Positions 62,193-64,000 of a DNA stretch of 64,000 nt are shown in pieces. This DNA comes from Butyrivibrio sp. (GTDB lineage Bacteria; Bacillota; Clostridia; Lachnospirales; Lachnospiraceae), in contig NZ_SVFW01000018.1 in assembly GCF_015056685.1 (NCBI RefSeq), positions 1 through 64,000 of the forward strand, written 5' to 3'. Under the pieces are notes generated by a model that saw only the letters and a list, made by a program, of their open reading frames with translations, had not been told where the DNA came from and searched no databases. Within the stretch, counting starts at the first letter, position 1; every line of letters begins with the position of its first letter. Position numbers and translations under genes: made by a program.

Positions 62193-63295
62193 TGAGAAAA
62201 GTCGGAATAAATATGGAGCGGGTAAAAATAGAAAACCGCTCCCTGATACTTAAATGCATAAATAACAACGGCCCCATATCAAGGAAAGATATTGCCAGGA
62301 TAACCGGCCTTACTGCTGCTTCTGTGACTCAGATCACAACAGGCCTTATATCCGAGGGCGCTCTAATTGAACTTGGCTCTATAAGCGAAAGCCAGGGAAC
62401 AGCAGGCAGGAAAAAGGTTCTTTTGGATCTTAACCAGAACTATGGCTATGTACTGGCTATAAATATTGAGTCTGAGCTCACAACAGTTGCCATTTGTGAT
62501 GTAAAGGGAAATATTCTGGATAATGGCGCTCTTATCAGCTCTTTTGACACAGATAAAAAAGCTGACCCCGAAATATTCCTTGGAGATGTCATAAAAAAAG
62601 CGGGCAGCCTTGTAGAGGAGCTCACCACTGGTAAGAGAGCTTTAATAAAATGCGTAAGTATCGGTATTCCAGGAATAGTAGATAAAAAGAGAGGTTCCTC
62701 TGTCCACGCCTATGGAATCTGGGAGCATGAGATTGAGCTAAAATCTGTTTTTGAAAAAGCCTTTAATCTCCCGGTTCTTGTGGAGAACAACGTAGATGCC
62801 CTTGCAACAGCAGAAATAATCTACGGCTACGGTAAAACCTTTGATTCTCTTCTGGTGATCAAGTGGGGGCCTGGAATCGGCAGCACGATTGTAATCGACA
62901 ACAAGGTTTATGAAGGTCGTCACGGAAAAACAGCCGAGCTTGGCCATGTGATCGTAGAAAAAAACGGCAAAAAATGCAGCTGCGGCAAAAGAGGATGCCT
63001 TGAAACTCTTCTATCCGCCGAAGCTTTTTCAAAAATCGAAAGCAAAGAAAAGCGAGACTATTCCATAGATCTTTTTGCCAGAAGTATAGTAAATACCTGC
63101 TCAATAATAGCCCCAAACAGGATAATCCTTTCGGGACCACTATTTGCAGATAGTAAACTGCGCCAAAAGCTCATTTCCTATTGCAGTGAGTATGATCCGT
63201 CCTACAACGAAAACAGGATCCTATACACCTCACTTTCCGGAAAAGAAAACTACATTGGACCTGTGGCAGTGTTTTTTAATGGCGTGATAAATTAA
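62192..63295 (+). CDS. ROK-family transcriptional regulator
   Basis: A 367-residue repressor-type ROK protein. The N-terminal winged helix is RSLILKCINNNGPISRKDIARITGLTAASVTQITTGLI. The sugar kinase-like part has LVENNVDALATAEIIYGYG, GPGIGSTIVIDNKVYEGRHGKTAELGHV and the zinc motif CSCGKRGCLE. It is the last gene of the SQ operon and probably represses the promoter in front of the sulfoquinovosidase gene; SQ or a derivative would be the inducer. A possible GTG/ATG downstream start (MERVKIENRS) is also plausible. Confidence 0.9.
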   Translation: MRKVGINMERVKIENRSLILKCINNNGPISRKDIARITGLTAASVTQITTGLISEGALIELGSISESQGTAGRKKVLLDLNQNYGYVLAINIESELTTVAICDVKGNILDNGALISSFDTDKKADPEIFLGDVIKKAGSLVEELTTGKRALIKCVSIGIPGIVDKKRGSSVHAYGIWEHEIELKSVFEKAFNLPVLVENNVDALATAEIIYGYGKTFDSLLVIKWGPGIGSTIVIDNKVYEGRHGKTAELGHVIVEKNGKKCSCGKRGCLETLLSAEAFSKIESKEKRDYSIDLFARSIVNTCSIIAPNRIILSGPLFADSKLRQKLISYCSEYDPSYNENRILYTSLSGKENYIGPVAVFFNGVIN

Positions 63296-63335
63296 GGGAA
63301 AATGCTCTCAAAAATTACATTACTCGTAACTGTAT

Positions 63336-63722
63336 TCAGGTAAACTGCATTATAATAAATGCAATAAGTCCAAAAACAAGCATTCCGGCGAACATAAAGC
63401 CGTAGAGCTTAAAAAATGCAATGGTATTCTTGCTGTGCAGCTCAGAATCTATCTTTCTCTGCTCCGATCTTACCTTTCTGGACTCACTCATCTGAGTGCC
63501 CGCAAAATCAAGAACTTCCTTGACAGCTCCGGTAACATCGATATTCACATTATCAGCGTGCTCAATAGTTGCATATTTCACATTGTAATTGTTTATGGCC
63601 TTTTCAATCACAAAAGAAGTCCCGCAAAAAGGGCACTTTGCTTCCTCTTTCGTCTTGTCAACCTCAACTGTTCCGCCACACTGTGTACAGATCGCTGGAA
63701 CCATTTTTACATTGTTATCCAT
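63336..63722 (-). CDS. Zinc-ribbon, single-helix membrane protein
   Basis: A 128-residue protein. The N-terminus has a zinc ribbon with two knuckles (CTQCGG and CPFCGT, residues 12-34), a polar middle region, and one C-terminal transmembrane helix (YGFMFAGMLVFGLIAFIIMQF). GAGGGGGG precedes the start. It would be anchored with the ribbon in the cytosol. Similar proteins occur widely in Clostridia; I cannot assign a role. Confidence 0.85.
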   Translation of the reverse strand: MDNNVKMVPAICTQCGGTVEVDKTKEEAKCPFCGTSFVIEKAINNYNVKYATIEHADNVNIDVTGAVKEVLDFAGTQMSESRKVRSEQRKIDSELHSKNTIAFFKLYGFMFAGMLVFGLIAFIIMQFT

Positions 63723-63824
63723 AATTTCCCCCCTCAGTAATTATTCACTATATGAATCACAATACTTTATACGAAAGATTTCATAATCGGGCACATAAGT
63801 TGCCTTTTATTTTTTTCCGTATGA

Positions 63825-64000
63825 TCATTCCCTAGCGGCTTCGTAGATTTTTTTAACATCGTTTGCATCAAGTGGCCTTATTCTTGAAAGCTTAACTGTT
63901 CCCTGCATGGTTGCGTCAAGGGATAAAGCCTCCAGATCTGCATCGGAAGGATCTATTCCAAGGTCCTTCAAACTTACAGGCATTCCAATGCTCTTAAAGA
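63825..64000 (-). CDS. Iron-containing alcohol dehydrogenase, 3' end only
   Basis: The minus strand from the window edge encodes FKSIGMPVSLKDLGI, further GIDPSDADLEALSLDATMQ, and a DANDVKKIYEAARE end with TGA. This is the characteristic C-terminal helix region of butanol-dehydrogenase/lactaldehyde-reductase-type enzymes. The rest of the gene lies beyond the window. It converges on the zinc-ribbon gene side of the SQ operon, so any role with sulfonates is speculative. Confidence 0.75.
   Translation of the reverse strand, partial: FKSIGMPVSLKDLGIDPSDADLEALSLDATMQGTVKLSRIRPLDANDVKKIYEAARE

Noticed and set aside
1..64000. tRNA or rRNA genes, insertion-sequence transposases, prophage genes
   Set aside because: I scanned for T-loop-like GTTCGA motifs, conserved rRNA segments and transposase motifs and saw none. 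Absence is by eye, not by search.

Overview
The window looks like a chromosomal segment of a low-to-mid GC, anaerobic Firmicute of the family Lachnospiraceae, probably a Butyrivibrio-like plant-fibre fermenter. This is an inference from gene content: YesMN-type two-component control of a sugar ABC importer, GH31 glycosidases, 4Fe-4S aldo/keto reductase, YczE-type membrane proteins, c-di-GMP signalling and many small flavodoxin-fold reductases. I saw no rRNA or tRNA gene, CRISPR array, transposase or phage gene. Product names rest on motif recognition by eye.

Layout. 0-14 kb: an orphan ATPase, a secreted Asn/Gly-rich repeat protein, a two-subunit aconitase X with a large glycoside hydrolase and a divergent AraC regulator, then an ABC transporter-LytTR-DUF3021-flavodoxin operon with a LytTR-type direct repeat upstream. 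14-19 kb: an unusual 54-bp tandem array, an AAA_14/DUF4143 ATPase gene bracketed by two copies of one palindrome, a flavodoxin gene with a tiny lipoprotein, and a TetR-controlled epimerase operon with two clear operators. 19-27.5 kb: a two-component system divergent from a sugar ABC importer and a YicI-like alpha-xylosidase (xyloglucan-type oligosaccharide use). 27.5-29.5 kb: a YczE-like protein, a small hydrolase, a possible small RNA and a short membrane protein.

29.6-44.8 kb is a biosynthetic operon on the minus strand: arginase, MATE exporter, a 3776-residue non-ribosomal peptide synthetase (remnant C-A-T-C-A-T-C-A-T-C-T-reductase) and an aldo/keto reductase. Reductive release should give a peptide aldehyde, which the adjacent reductase might reduce further. 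Modules 1 and 2 are near-identical. A 69-bp tail of a second NRPS gene, joined to a second copy of the operon promoter, lies at 19.08-19.23 kb and looks like the scar of a lost paralogous cluster. The same promoter box occurs a third time upstream of a response regulator at 52.1 kb.

45-54 kb is a signalling island: a chemoreceptor, an amino-acid-permease/histidine-kinase/receiver fusion, an Hpt protein, a REC-GGDEF protein, a single-domain receiver and an EAL protein, together enough for a phosphorelay controlling c-di-GMP.

54-63.3 kb is a sulfoquinovose catabolic operon of the sulfofructose-transaldolase type: GH31 sulfoquinovosidase, GPH/MFS importer, transaldolase, 3-hydroxyisobutyrate-dehydrogenase-like sulfolactaldehyde reductase, TauE/SafE exporter, fucose-isomerase-like isomerase and ROK regulator. 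It has a consensus promoter and a perfect operator palindrome in front. A lipoprotein esterase just upstream may be related. The window ends in the 3' part of an iron-containing alcohol dehydrogenase gene.
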